Source: Cycloclasticus sp. symbiont of Bathymodiolus heckerae (GTDB taxonomy: Bacteria > Pseudomonadota > Gammaproteobacteria > Methylococcales > Cycloclasticaceae). Taken from it: 54,505 nucleotides of DNA. The position numbers and the translations under genes were made by a program. This document shows, in pieces, positions 9,454 to 18,227 of the stretch. Under the pieces are notes generated by a model, which saw nothing but the letters and a program-made list of their open reading frames with translations, did not search any database and had not been told where the DNA came from. Numbering within the stretch: the stretch's first letter is position 1; every line of letters begins with the position of its first letter. The stretch lies in NCBI GenBank assembly GCA_002101235.1, contig LWTL01000109.1:1-54505 (forward strand), in the 5' to 3' direction.

Positions 9454-10461
9454 ATGAAAAAGACAGCTGTTTTATTGATTAATTTAGGCACACCGGCAGC
9501 GCCTACTGAAGAGGCCGTGCGTGATTATTTAGCCGAGTTTTTGTGGGACCCTAGAGTTGTTCAAATACCTCGGGCCATTTGGTGGGTAATCCTTAAATTT
9601 TTCGTATTGAAAAAACGCCCTGCACAATCGCTTAAGGCATATCAGAAAGTTTGGATGGATGACGGCTCGCCGTTAATGGTTTATTCCCAAAAAATTCAAC
9701 AAAAACTACAGGCATTAGCAGACAAAAAAGCACCTGAAGCATATGAGTTCACATTAGCGATGCGTTATGGAGAACCATCAATAGGAACAGCGCTTGAAAA
9801 GATGAAACAAGAAGGTGTTGAAAACATTGTTGTGTTGCCTTTGTATCCGCAGTTTGCCACCTCTAGTACAGGAACGGCGTGGCATGCTTTTCGAAAACAG
9901 TATGGTGAATGGGAAGGTGCGCCACCGAGCAAAACGATTGTTGATTACCATGATGACAAAGGTTATATCGACGCATTGGCAGACAGTGTTAAAAAACATT
10001 GGGAGAAAAATGGGAAAGCCGAGTGTTTAGTGTTGTCATTTCATGGTGTTCCGGATAGAACGATTAAGCAGGGTGATCCGTATTTACAGCATTGTATAAA
10101 AACGACAGAGTTATTGGTTGAGCAGCTGGACTTGGAGCCACTGGAGTGGCGCATGGTGTTTCAATCTCGCTTTGGTAAGGCTAAGTGGGTTCAACCGTAC
10201 TGTGTTGAGACACTTGAAGATTTAGCAGAGGAGGGCGTAAAAGAAGTGGATGTTATTTGCCCAGGTTTTGCGGCTGACTGCTTAGAAACGTTAGAAGAAA
10301 TTGCGATACAAAATCGTGATATTTATCTTAAAGCTGGTGGTGAAAGTTATCGTTACATCCCTGCGCTGAATGATTCAGAAAAGCATATTGAGGCGTTGTT
10401 TTCTTTGGTGGAAGAAAAAAATAAGGAAGCAAGTGTGGTGCAAGCAGAGGTTGATCCATAA
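9454..10461 (+). CDS. hemH: Ferrochelatase
   Basis: Inserts ferrous iron into protoporphyrin IX as the last step of haem synthesis. The 335 aa protein has the catalytic histidine at residue 197 in LSFHGVPDRT and the acidic motif GFAADCLETLEEI at about 271-283. The N-terminus MKKTAVLLINLGTPAAPTEEAV is typical. A haem gene fits the heavy cytochrome demand of the cbb3 locus further along, but there is no direct link. Its stop codon shares a base with the next start. Confidence 0.97.
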   Translation: MKKTAVLLINLGTPAAPTEEAVRDYLAEFLWDPRVVQIPRAIWWVILKFFVLKKRPAQSLKAYQKVWMDDGSPLMVYSQKIQQKLQALADKKAPEAYEFTLAMRYGEPSIGTALEKMKQEGVENIVVLPLYPQFATSSTGTAWHAFRKQYGEWEGAPPSKTIVDYHDDKGYIDALADSVKKHWEKNGKAECLVLSFHGVPDRTIKQGDPYLQHCIKTTELLVEQLDLEPLEWRMVFQSRFGKAKWVQPYCVETLEDLAEEGVKEVDVICPGFAADCLETLEEIAIQNRDIYLKAGGESYRYIPALNDSEKHIEALFSLVEEKNKEASVVQAEVDP

Positions 10462-10661
10462 TGCCACGGTTTTTTGGCAAAGGGTCAGACTGTGCTTTTT
10501 GCAGGATGATGCGCAGTTTGGCATTTAGTGGTATTGGTGCGGCGCTAGGCGCAGGCATTGGTAAGTTATTAGATTTACAAAAATCAGACGTATGGATGTG
10601 TGCCATCGGTGGAGCTTTTGTAATGGTGTTTATTGTTTTGAAAAAGTTGGAAAATTCATGA
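10461..10661 (+). CDS. Small predicted membrane protein of unknown function
   Basis: I do not recognise this 66 aa product. It begins with a basic stretch and a CAFC cysteine pair near residues 11-14, then has two hydrophobic segments (about 20-37 and 46-60) joined by a short polar loop, and ends in a Lys-rich tail. This suggests a two-pass inner-membrane protein. Its ATG overlaps the hemH stop by one base and its own stop overlaps the next gene's start, so the three genes are probably translated together. Chance reading is unlikely given these overlaps. Confidence 0.65.
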   Translation: MPRFFGKGSDCAFCRMMRSLAFSGIGAALGAGIGKLLDLQKSDVWMCAIGGAFVMVFIVLKKLENS

Positions 10662-10930
10662 AATATATTGTGTTAGTTATGCTCCTGTTATTAGCGTCAG
10701 GTTGTTCAGAAGAACAGCAAAATAGAATTTCACGCTTAGGTGTTAGTTGGATGGAGGGTGACTATCGGGTTACTTTTTATGAAGGTTCACATAAAAAAGA
10801 GTGGGTTGTTATAGGCGGTAAGGTGACTTCAGATCCTCAAAAAGGGTATTACTTTTTTTGGGTAAAAGAAGGCGGTAAAAAGAGATATATTCAAACACCT
10901 ATCGCACGTACTGTTATAGAAGAGCTGTAA
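10658..10930 (+). CDS. Small lipoprotein of unknown function
   Basis: Starting at ATG 10658 gives a 90 aa protein with a clear lipoprotein signal: a hydrophobic stretch and a lipobox LASGC, so Cys18 or so would be lipidated. The mature part is short, aromatic and basic, with predicted strands (YRVTFYEGSHKKEWVVIGGKV). A longer reading from upstream is open, but it would bury the signal peptide, so the later start is preferred; it overlaps the preceding stop by four bases (ATGA). No family was recognised. Confidence 0.7.
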   Translation: MKYIVLVMLLLLASGCSEEQQNRISRLGVSWMEGDYRVTFYEGSHKKEWVVIGGKVTSDPQKGYYFFWVKEGGKKRYIQTPIARTVIEEL

Positions 10931-10939
10931 AACGAAGCG

Positions 10940-11725
10940 ATGTGTGAATTGTTAGGAATGAGCGCTAATGTGCCAACGGATATTTGCTTTAGCTTCAGCG
11001 GTTTAGTGAAGCGTGGTGGTGAAACAGGCGTGCACAGCGATGGTTGGGGTATCGCTTTTTACGAAGGTAAGGGGTACCGCTCATTTCATGACCCTATTGC
11101 GAGTTCAGATTCTGAAGTCGCCAAATTTATTCAGAATTATTCTATTAAGAGCACGCAGGTTATTTGCCATATTAGGAAGGCAAATAGAGGGCGAGTGTGT
11201 TTAGAAAATACACACCCATTTTCTCGTGAGTTGTGGGGCCAGATGTGGTCTTTTGCTCACAATGGGCAACTAAAAGGCATTAAAAATAAAGAGTTATATG
11301 GTTACTTGCCGGTTGGTACGACGGACAGTGAATACGCTTTTTGCTGGATATTAGGGCAGCTTAAAAAAGAGTTTCCTACAAAGCCAACGAGCCGTGTGAA
11401 AATCAGAAAGCATATAGAACGTTTGAGCAGAGAAATCGCCAGCCTCGGTGTTTTTAATATGCTGATGAGCGATGCGGATAACTTATACACATACTGTAAT
11501 ACCAAACTATCTTGGTTAACGCGGCAAGCACCCTTTGTGGAAGCTCAGTTGCTAGATGCAGATGTGCGTGTCGACTTTAAAAAAGAAACCTCAGATACTG
11601 ATGTGGTTACGGTTATAGCAACAGAGCCATTAACGTCGAATGAACAATGGACAAAAATGAAAGAAGGTGAATTCAGTGTATTCCGTTTGGGAACAAAAGA
11701 ATTCACCAGTTTCACCGCTAGCTAA
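10940..11725 (+). CDS. Class II glutamine amidotransferase, YafJ-like
   Basis: The 261 aa protein starts Met-Cys-Glu-Leu-Leu, so removal of methionine exposes the N-terminal cysteine nucleophile of the Ntn-hydrolase glutaminase fold. [18 protein letters not shown] and [11 protein letters not shown] match the YafJ/GATase-II family. Such proteins release ammonia from glutamine or similar amides, but the acceptor is unknown. The tail FRLGTKEFT is usual for the family. The 3' end overlaps the convergent HDOD gene by eight bases. Confidence 0.85.
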   Translation: MCELLGMSANVPTDICFSFSGLVKRGGETGVHSDGWGIAFYEGKGYRSFHDPIASSDSEVAKFIQNYSIKSTQVICHIRKANRGRVCLENTHPFSRELWGQMWSFAHNGQLKGIKNKELYGYLPVGTTDSEYAFCWILGQLKKEFPTKPTSRVKIRKHIERLSREIASLGVFNMLMSDADNLYTYCNTKLSWLTRQAPFVEAQLLDADVRVDFKKETSDTDVVTVIATEPLTSNEQWTKMKEGEFSVFRLGTKEFTSFTAS

Positions 11726-12584
11726 AGAATAAAGCGTAAGTTTGGCTGAATTGTTCTTTCACATCCGCTGTAACAAGAGCGACTACTCCGTAAGGCATAT
11801 CTAGTTTTTCCCAAATAGCATCTTCAGGCGAGATGCTTTCTTGAATATTATCTTCGGATGATATATCGATGTGTGCCAACTTGTTTGCAAGGTAAACAAT
11901 ATTTGTTTCGTCTTGATTATCTATTGCTAGTTCAGGTTGATGGTGAAAAGCCGCTGCGCTCTGAATGGATTCGGGTATTTTCCACATAGACAGTAAAGCT
12001 CCCCCCATTTCTGCGTGATTGAACCCTAAGGTTGCTGTTTCTGCATCTGTTTCACTTATATTATCGGCTTTAACCATTAAAGAGGCAGCTCGAGCAAGGT
12101 CTGGGGCTTTGGTATAAATAATGAGCCGACCAATATCGTGTAATAAACCACTAATAAAGGCCGACGATAGTTGACGTTTCTTAGGGTGGTTATCGGCAAG
12201 AAACTTTGCATATAGTGCGGTTTTTAAGCTGTGCCCCCAAAATTCACGCATATCTAAAATAGAATTTGGCATATTGGAAAACTTTTCAACCACGCTAGTT
12301 GTCATTACAAGCATGCGAATTTCTCGGTTACCCAGTATAGAAATAGCATGGTCTATGGTTTTCACCGTAGCGGGGAAGCCAAAAAAAGCTGAATTAACGA
12401 TTTTCAGCATACGTATAGATAGAGAAGGATCTTGTTCAATGATACTTGCGATATCTTTGGCATTTTTCATGGGGTCATCTAATGCTTGGGTGATGCGCAT
12501 GAAAATTTCAGGAGGAGAGCAGAGATCTATCTCTCCGGTTAAAAAGTCATCAATGGTGCAAATGGTTGCGGCTGTCCGTGTCAT
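11718..12584 (-). CDS. HDOD domain signalling protein
   Basis: A 288 aa stand-alone HDOD protein. The domain covers most of the chain, with LPxxP-like spacing, the conserved [21 protein letters not shown] segment near residues 47-68, [17 protein letters not shown], and [15 protein letters not shown] proteins usually act as scaffolds in flagellar, chemotaxis or c-di-GMP signalling and not as enzymes. It is convergent with the amidotransferase and has a 294-base divergent spacer before the GGDEF-EAL gene, so a link with that protein is plausible but not shown. Confidence 0.88.
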   Translation of the reverse strand: MTRTAATICTIDDFLTGEIDLCSPPEIFMRITQALDDPMKNAKDIASIIEQDPSLSIRMLKIVNSAFFGFPATVKTIDHAISILGNREIRMLVMTTSVVEKFSNMPNSILDMREFWGHSLKTALYAKFLADNHPKKRQLSSAFISGLLHDIGRLIIYTKAPDLARAASLMVKADNISETDAETATLGFNHAEMGGALLSMWKIPESIQSAAAFHHQPELAIDNQDETNIVYLANKLAHIDISSEDNIQESISPEDAIWEKLDMPYGVVALVTADVKEQFSQTYALFFS

Positions 12585-12752
12585 GTTTTAAAAGTCCTAA
12601 ATTAAAAGAGTCTATCACTAGTAAAGATGAGTAATTAAACTAAGCTTCAGAAAAGAAGTTGCTGTGAGGCGTTATGAATAAATTTCAACATCAATAAGGC
12701 TCTTATTTTATTGTTTTCTTATTAATAATATCAAGCTGTTATGAATTTATTG

Positions 12753-12782
12753 TTGACAGCTCATTAAGAGTGGGCGTAAAGT
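12753..12782 (+). promoter_or_regulatory. Possible sigma-70 promoter of the GGDEF-EAL gene
   Basis: TTGACA at 12753-12758 is a consensus -35, with TAAAGT at 12777-12782 as a moderate -10 after 18 bases. It would give a leader of roughly 90 bases before ATG 12879. The rest of the 294-base spacer is AT-rich and shows no further convincing site. Confidence 0.35.
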
Positions 12783-12878
12783 GCTTGATAGGAAAGAGAA
12801 ATTTATTTATAAAAATCATAATTGCAGTGTTTATTTCAGGATGAAATGACTGGCGAATAGGCTATAGAGACCTTTGAA

Positions 12879-14717
12879 ATGAAGCATTTAAGATCAAAAA
12901 CACAATATATATTGATCATTGAACACGATGAAGATCGTATGTCGACGCTGCAAAATATTTTGTCTGTGGGTGGTTATAGAAATTTAATTTGCGCCACTTC
13001 TCAAGAGCAAGTTTTTGAACTCATTCGTCCATTTCAAGGAAGAATTAATGAAATTGGCGCAATTCTTCTAAATTTTGAATTACCCCAAAGTGAGACGTTA
13101 AAATTCAGTCAGATTTTAACCACGCTTGATGGGCACGATGCTATACCCCTCATCTTCTTAACCAATAAATCAACAAAAATAAATGATGAGTTATTGGCTA
13201 AATGCCATGAATCTAATGCGGCAACGATTGTTTACCATCCACAAGAAGGCAGAGATTTAATACCTTTGATGGGGCTTGCCTTAGCGTTAAAGAGCGAGCG
13301 TGACGATCGTATTGATAATGAAGAAAAGCTCGTTAGAGAGTTATCGGAACGACGCATTATGGAAGCGAGGCTTCAGTACTTAGTTGCGCACGATGAGCTA
13401 ACAGGGCTCTCAAATAGAAGCGGTTTGGAAAAGGCATTGGATTTTGGAGTTTTAAGGTGTAATAACTTTAAGCAGCATGGCGCGTTGTTGGATATCGATT
13501 TAGATCAGTTCAAAGTAGTTAATGATATTGAAGGCCATGAAGCTGGCGACCGTTTGTTAATAGAAATGGCGACACTGATTCGTTCTATACTGAATGTAGA
13601 CGCTTTTATTGCGCGAGTAGGATCAAATTTATTCCAAGTGTTCATTGGTAAAACCAGTAAAGATAAGGCGTTAGCACTGGCTGAAAAAATACGGCTTAGC
13701 ATTGATGAGTTCGACTTTAAGTCGGGCGGTAATATTTACAATATTTCAGCAAGTATTGGTGTTGCAGTTTTAGAGCCGCTAGAAGCGATTAAGCGCCCCA
13801 GCGAGTTAATGTCTCGTGCGCACCATGCTTGTTATTCCGCCAAAACAGGTGGGCGTAATAGGGTGAGCTTGTTTGAAAGTGATAATGACGAACTGGTTAG
13901 TTTAAGGGATGATGCTAAGTGGGTTCCTGTTATTCGTAAAGCGCTGAGTAAAGATGCCTTTAAGTTGGTTTTTCAGCCGGTTGTTCAAGTCTCAGATGGC
14001 AAGGTGTCTCATTATGAAACCTTGTTGCGAATGATCGGTGACAGCGGTGAGTTATTGAGTCCGGCGCAATTCATCCCTGTGGCTGAACGGATGGGTTTAA
14101 TCCACCACATAGATTTGTGGGTGGTTTCGCACTCTATTGACTATATTGCAAGCTTGCCTAAAGCACAGGAAGATATTTGCTTTACGATTAACTTATCTAG
14201 TCATGCTTTGCAGGGCGATTACTTATTGCCGGTGATTAAGCAAAAACTAGAATCTACGTGGATATCGCCATCGCGGCTTACGTTTGAAATAACAGAAACA
14301 GCAGCGGTGAAAAATTTCGATAAAACACGTGCGATGGTGTCAAAAATTAGAGCACTGGGTTGTCGTTTTGCTCTGGATGACTTTGGTGCTGGTTTTAGTT
14401 CATTTAATTACATTAAGAACTTCCCGGTTGATTATTTGAAAATTGATGGACAATTCATTGTCAATCTAGCAGTTGATAGTGCCGACCAAGTGCTTGTTAA
14501 ATCGATGATTGATGTGGCACATAGTTTGGGTAAAAAAGCGATTGCAGAATATGTTTCCAACGCAGAAATATTGCGGGTGCTGAAAGAATTTGGTGTCGAT
14601 TATGTTCAAGGTTATTTGTTAGGAAAGCCAGAGCTAGAGCTACTTACCGAACAGCATATATCGTTAGATAACCTAATGAGAAAACCTTTAGATATTGAAA
14701 AATTAATCACCATGTAA
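12879..14717 (+). CDS. Degenerate receiver-GGDEF-EAL protein
   Basis: A 612 aa soluble c-di-GMP protein. Residues 10-120 resemble a receiver domain, but the expected phospho-acceptor Asp is Asn65 (AILLNFELP). The GGDEF domain (about 165-335) keeps DELTGLSNR, yet its active-site motif reads GSNLF at 248-252, so cyclase activity is unlikely; no RxxD inhibitory site is seen. The EAL domain (about 355-600) keeps Glu380 in ETL, INLSSHAL, FEITET and DDFGAGFSSF at 500-509, but the usual EGVE motif reads EYVS at 557-560. It may be a phosphodiesterase with altered activity or a binding protein. It stands between an HDOD gene and mrcB. Confidence 0.9.
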   Translation: MKHLRSKTQYILIIEHDEDRMSTLQNILSVGGYRNLICATSQEQVFELIRPFQGRINEIGAILLNFELPQSETLKFSQILTTLDGHDAIPLIFLTNKSTKINDELLAKCHESNAATIVYHPQEGRDLIPLMGLALALKSERDDRIDNEEKLVRELSERRIMEARLQYLVAHDELTGLSNRSGLEKALDFGVLRCNNFKQHGALLDIDLDQFKVVNDIEGHEAGDRLLIEMATLIRSILNVDAFIARVGSNLFQVFIGKTSKDKALALAEKIRLSIDEFDFKSGGNIYNISASIGVAVLEPLEAIKRPSELMSRAHHACYSAKTGGRNRVSLFESDNDELVSLRDDAKWVPVIRKALSKDAFKLVFQPVVQVSDGKVSHYETLLRMIGDSGELLSPAQFIPVAERMGLIHHIDLWVVSHSIDYIASLPKAQEDICFTINLSSHALQGDYLLPVIKQKLESTWISPSRLTFEITETAAVKNFDKTRAMVSKIRALGCRFALDDFGAGFSSFNYIKNFPVDYLKIDGQFIVNLAVDSADQVLVKSMIDVAHSLGKKAIAEYVSNAEILRVLKEFGVDYVQGYLLGKPELELLTEQHISLDNLMRKPLDIEKLITM

Positions 14718-14791
14718 GTAGCTCTCTATGACATGATGGCGAGCTGCGTTTAGGCGTTTTTATGTAACCTCGTTAATCTGTTAAATCGATC

Positions 14792-17149
14792 ATGGCTAAG
14801 CCTAAAATCAATGTAAGATCCGCAAAAAAAAAACCAACAAAGCGAAACCAAAAAAAGCCGTCATCAGGGCTTCTGAAACGTAGTCTCCTCAAGTTAGTAC
14901 TCTTGTTTGTTGTTGTAACAGCAGGGTATATATTTTACCTAGACAATATTGTTCGCACCCAATTTGAAGGTAAGCGTTGGGCGCTGCCGGCGCATGTTTT
15001 TGCAAACCCTGTTGAGCTTTACCAAGGGTTGCCTCTGACCACTACCCAGTTCGAATCTTTATTGAGTGATTTGCGTTACCAGCACACAATAAGGCTTACT
15101 TCTGGTGGAAAGTATTATCGTTCAGGTCAGACATTTACCTTAAGGACGCGCGGTTTCACCTTCTTCGACGGAAAAGAAGCGTCCAAAACAATCAAAATAT
15201 ATTTCAATAATGGTTCTGTATCATCCATTAAAAATATAAAGACAGGCAGGGATGAAGCTTTGCTTCGTCTAGACCCAGTGCAAGTAGGCAGCTTTTACCC
15301 GAGCCATAAAGAAGATCGTATTCTAGTCAGAATTGATGAAGTACCGCGCACGCTTATCGATGGATTGATTAGTATTGAAGACCGTGATTTTTATCAGCAT
15401 TATGGTGTGTCTGCAAAATCAATCCTACGTGCTATGTGGGCTAACTTGAAAGCGGGTCGCGTTGTTCAAGGTGGGAGCACGCTTACGCAGCAATTGATTA
15501 AAAATTTTTATTTAAGCTCGGAACGGCGGCTGTGGCGAAAGATTAAAGAAGCGTTGATGGCGCTGCTTATTGATGCTCATTATGAAAAAGATGAAATTCT
15601 TGAAGCCTACATTAACGAGATTTTTCTAGGTCAAGATGGGGAGCGTTCGATACATGGCTTTGGCATGGCGAGTGTGTTCTATTTCAATAAACCTTTAATA
15701 GAGCTGAAGCCTCATCAAACGGCATTATTAGTTGGTTTAGTAAAAGGGCCATCTTACTACGATCCTCGGAGACATCCGGAACGAGCTTTAAAGCGTAGAA
15801 ACCTTGTATTGGATGAAATGGCCCGCCTAGGTGTTTTGCCTGAGCAACAAAGAAAAATAGCAAAACGTTTTGGTGTGGATATATCTGCATTTAAGCAAAT
15901 AAGAAGTTCAAGGTTTCCGGCCTTTTTAGATTTAGTAAAGCGGCAGTTGAGTCGTGATTATAAAGACGAGGATTTGCGATCAGAAGGTTTAAATATTTTC
16001 TCAACCCTTGATTATAATATCCAAACAACCGCAGAAAAACTGTTTAAAAAGAAACTGAATGCTTTAAATAAGCAGTACGGTATTGAAAAAGGGAAGTTAC
16101 AAGGCGCAATGGTGATTACGCGCCGAGAAGGTGGAGAGATTGTTGCTGTTATTGGTGATAGAAACCCTGCGTTTAATGGTTTTAATAGAGCCCTAGATGC
16201 GGTTAGACCGATTGGTTCTTTAGTGAAACCAGCGGTGTATTTAACAGCATTGGAGCAACCGCAAAACTATACATTAACCAGCGAGGTTGATGACTCTGCT
16301 ATTAGTTTAAAACAGCGTTCAGGCGAGCTTTGGGCGCCGAAGAACTATGACAAGTTAGAGCATGGCTTGGTGCCCTTGCATACTGCATTATCTCATTCAT
16401 ATAACCTTGCAACCGTGAGGTTAGGAATGGAGTTGAAGGTTCCTAATGTTAAGAGAACGTTGGAACAGTTGGGTGTTAGGCGACCTATTAAGCCCTATCC
16501 GTCATTATTGTTAGGAGCTTTGTCGCTGTCCCCCATTGAGGTGACGCAAATGTACCAAACATTAGCGGGTGATGGTTTTTTCACACACTTGCGGTCGATT
16601 CAATCAGTTACGTCTAGCGAACACTCAGCACTACAGCGATATGCACTGAGGGTGCAACAAGTCGTTAATCCGTCGGCAGTTTACCTTGTCAATACAGCAT
16701 TACAGGAAGTTATGCGAGAGGGAACAGGTCGTTCTGCATATCGCTACTTGTCACAAGATTATAATTTGGTGGGTAAAACAGGAACAACGGATGAGCTAAG
16801 AGATAGCTGGTTTGCAGGGTTTAGCGGTGATTATTTAGCTGTCGTTTGGTTGGGCCGAGATGATAACAAACCGTCAAAATTAACGGGAGCTAGTGGTGCT
16901 TTGCAGGTTTGGTCTAGCGTTATGCAGTCTATTTCTAAAGAACCTGTATTGTTAAATAAGCCCGATGACGTGGAGTTTAGCTGGGTAGATCAGCAAGGGT
17001 ATCGTGCTAATGAGTTTTGCACGAATGCTGTACAATATCCATTTATAAAAGGCTCGTCTCCAGTCGATGTTTCACCGTGTGTAGGTGCGGTTGGCAGAGT
17101 GATTGAACGTGCAGGGCATTGGTTTGAAGACTTAGTGAATGATAGATAA
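14792..17149 (+). CDS. mrcB: Penicillin-binding protein 1b, bifunctional
   Basis: Polymerises and cross-links peptidoglycan at the inner membrane. The 785 aa protein has a Lys-rich cytoplasmic start, a membrane helix near 30-50, a UB2H-like region, a glycosyltransferase domain with the catalytic Glu196 in ISIEDRDFYQHYG and the GGSTLTQQL motif, and a transpeptidase domain with Ser476 in GSLVKP, SHSYN as the SxN motif and KTGTT as the KTG motif. The UB2H region separates it from PBP1a. The end overlaps the next gene by 11 bases. Confidence 0.96.
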   Translation: MAKPKINVRSAKKKPTKRNQKKPSSGLLKRSLLKLVLLFVVVTAGYIFYLDNIVRTQFEGKRWALPAHVFANPVELYQGLPLTTTQFESLLSDLRYQHTIRLTSGGKYYRSGQTFTLRTRGFTFFDGKEASKTIKIYFNNGSVSSIKNIKTGRDEALLRLDPVQVGSFYPSHKEDRILVRIDEVPRTLIDGLISIEDRDFYQHYGVSAKSILRAMWANLKAGRVVQGGSTLTQQLIKNFYLSSERRLWRKIKEALMALLIDAHYEKDEILEAYINEIFLGQDGERSIHGFGMASVFYFNKPLIELKPHQTALLVGLVKGPSYYDPRRHPERALKRRNLVLDEMARLGVLPEQQRKIAKRFGVDISAFKQIRSSRFPAFLDLVKRQLSRDYKDEDLRSEGLNIFSTLDYNIQTTAEKLFKKKLNALNKQYGIEKGKLQGAMVITRREGGEIVAVIGDRNPAFNGFNRALDAVRPIGSLVKPAVYLTALEQPQNYTLTSEVDDSAISLKQRSGELWAPKNYDKLEHGLVPLHTALSHSYNLATVRLGMELKVPNVKRTLEQLGVRRPIKPYPSLLLGALSLSPIEVTQMYQTLAGDGFFTHLRSIQSVTSSEHSALQRYALRVQQVVNPSAVYLVNTALQEVMREGTGRSAYRYLSQDYNLVGKTGTTDELRDSWFAGFSGDYLAVVWLGRDDNKPSKLTGASGALQVWSSVMQSISKEPVLLNKPDDVEFSWVDQQGYRANEFCTNAVQYPFIKGSSPVDVSPCVGAVGRVIERAGHWFEDLVNDR

Positions 17150-17696
17150 AAGCATAAAAAGAATTGTGGTTGTTTTGACGATGTTTACACTCTCTGCGTG
17201 TGCGGATCTGTCTATGTATAACCAAGTGCCTGCGCCAATCGGTCGTTCTGGTGAGGCGCAGCCTTCGCAACAGTATCCGCAAGGTGTTAAAACGTATCCA
17301 ATTGAAGATACATTGCCGCAGGAAAGTACTAAATACAGTCTTACGGCACCCAGTTTGCCATCATTGAACGTACAAAACCCAGCCGTCGTTGCGTTGTTAG
17401 ATAGTGCGCACCAGCAAAGTGAGAATGGGCAGTTGGATATTGCCGCTTCAAAATTAGAGCGTGCAGTACGTATTGAACCGAGGGATGCTCAGGTATGGCA
17501 TGCGCTAGCAAAAATAAGATATGGACAAAATAACCACGCGTTAGCAATCAGTTTGTCCAAAAAGTCTAATGTGCTAGCAGTAAATGATAGGCGCCTACAA
17601 CGCAGTAACTGGTTGTTAATGGCTGCTTGCTATAAAGCGCTGGGTAATACTAATTCTGCGAATAAGGCGCGTGAAAATGCGAGTAGGTTGTTCTAA
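17139..17696 (+). CDS. TPR lipoprotein, probable PBP1b activator (LpoP-like)
   Basis: A 185 aa lipoprotein with a signal peptide ending in the lipobox LSAC (Cys near residue 21), a Pro-rich linker, and two or so TPR-like helical pairs from about residue 88 (ALLDSAHQQSENGQLDIAASKLERAVRIEPRDAQVWHALA, shown in part by DAQVWHALAKIRYGQNN). In Pseudomonas aeruginosa a TPR lipoprotein called LpoP, encoded next to PBP1b, activates that enzyme. The 11-base overlap with mrcB here gives the same arrangement. Function is inferred from this arrangement and the domain make-up. Confidence 0.8.
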   Translation: MIDKSIKRIVVVLTMFTLSACADLSMYNQVPAPIGRSGEAQPSQQYPQGVKTYPIEDTLPQESTKYSLTAPSLPSLNVQNPAVVALLDSAHQQSENGQLDIAASKLERAVRIEPRDAQVWHALAKIRYGQNNHALAISLSKKSNVLAVNDRRLQRSNWLLMAACYKALGNTNSANKARENASRLF

Positions 17697-18203
17697 ATGA
17701 ATTCACCGACCAGCTTATATTCTGTTGATAAATTGATAGAACAAGCACGCCAGCTAGCGGCAGACTTTAAACGCATGACGGGTAAGCCGCTGCCCGGTGT
17801 GAGTAATGAAATTGCAGAACACGATGCCGCAAAGTTTTTGGATTTAGAATTATCGGACGACCGCACACAAGGTTTTGATGCAACGCGTGTGTCAGAAACA
17901 GGCCCGCAAAAGTTACAGATTAAGGCGCGGACAATTTTCAACGATAATTACCGCGGGCAACGATTAGGGCAGCTGAAATTAGATAAAAGCTGGGATTCCG
18001 TTGTTTTAGTGTTAATGGATGAAAACTATCAAGCGTTTGAGATATTTGAAGCGTTGCGTGATGATGTTATTAATAATCTGAATGATAATTCTAGTCGCAT
18101 GAAGCGGGGTGCTATGTCTGTCGCAAAGTTTAGAAATATAGCCACTTTGGTGTGGACGAAAGAAGACGGTTTAGACATGTCGGCTTGGCGCGATCAATTA
18201 TAA
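17697..18203 (+). CDS. Conserved protein with a possible PD-(D/E)XK nuclease-like core
   Basis: I recall a similar domain of unknown function (possibly the DUF6998 group) but cannot confirm it. The 168 aa soluble protein opens with a helix (IEQARQLAADFKRMTGKPLPG), then EIAEHDAAKFLDLEL, GFDATRV and KLQIKART, followed by SWDSVVLVLMDENYQAFEIFEA. An Asp followed by a strand with QIK matches the D...(Q/E)xK pattern of nuclease folds. The ATG begins directly after the TPR lipoprotein stop, so it is likely co-transcribed with mrcB. No partner gene of a restriction system is present. Confidence 0.65.
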   Translation: MNSPTSLYSVDKLIEQARQLAADFKRMTGKPLPGVSNEIAEHDAAKFLDLELSDDRTQGFDATRVSETGPQKLQIKARTIFNDNYRGQRLGQLKLDKSWDSVVLVLMDENYQAFEIFEALRDDVINNLNDNSSRMKRGAMSVAKFRNIATLVWTKEDGLDMSAWRDQL

Positions 18204-18227
18204 CGACACACTTTACTGGATACTCTT

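Noticed and set aside
10592..10657. Longer N-terminus for the lipoprotein after hemH
   Set aside because: It would overlap the previous gene by 70 bases and hide the signal peptide.
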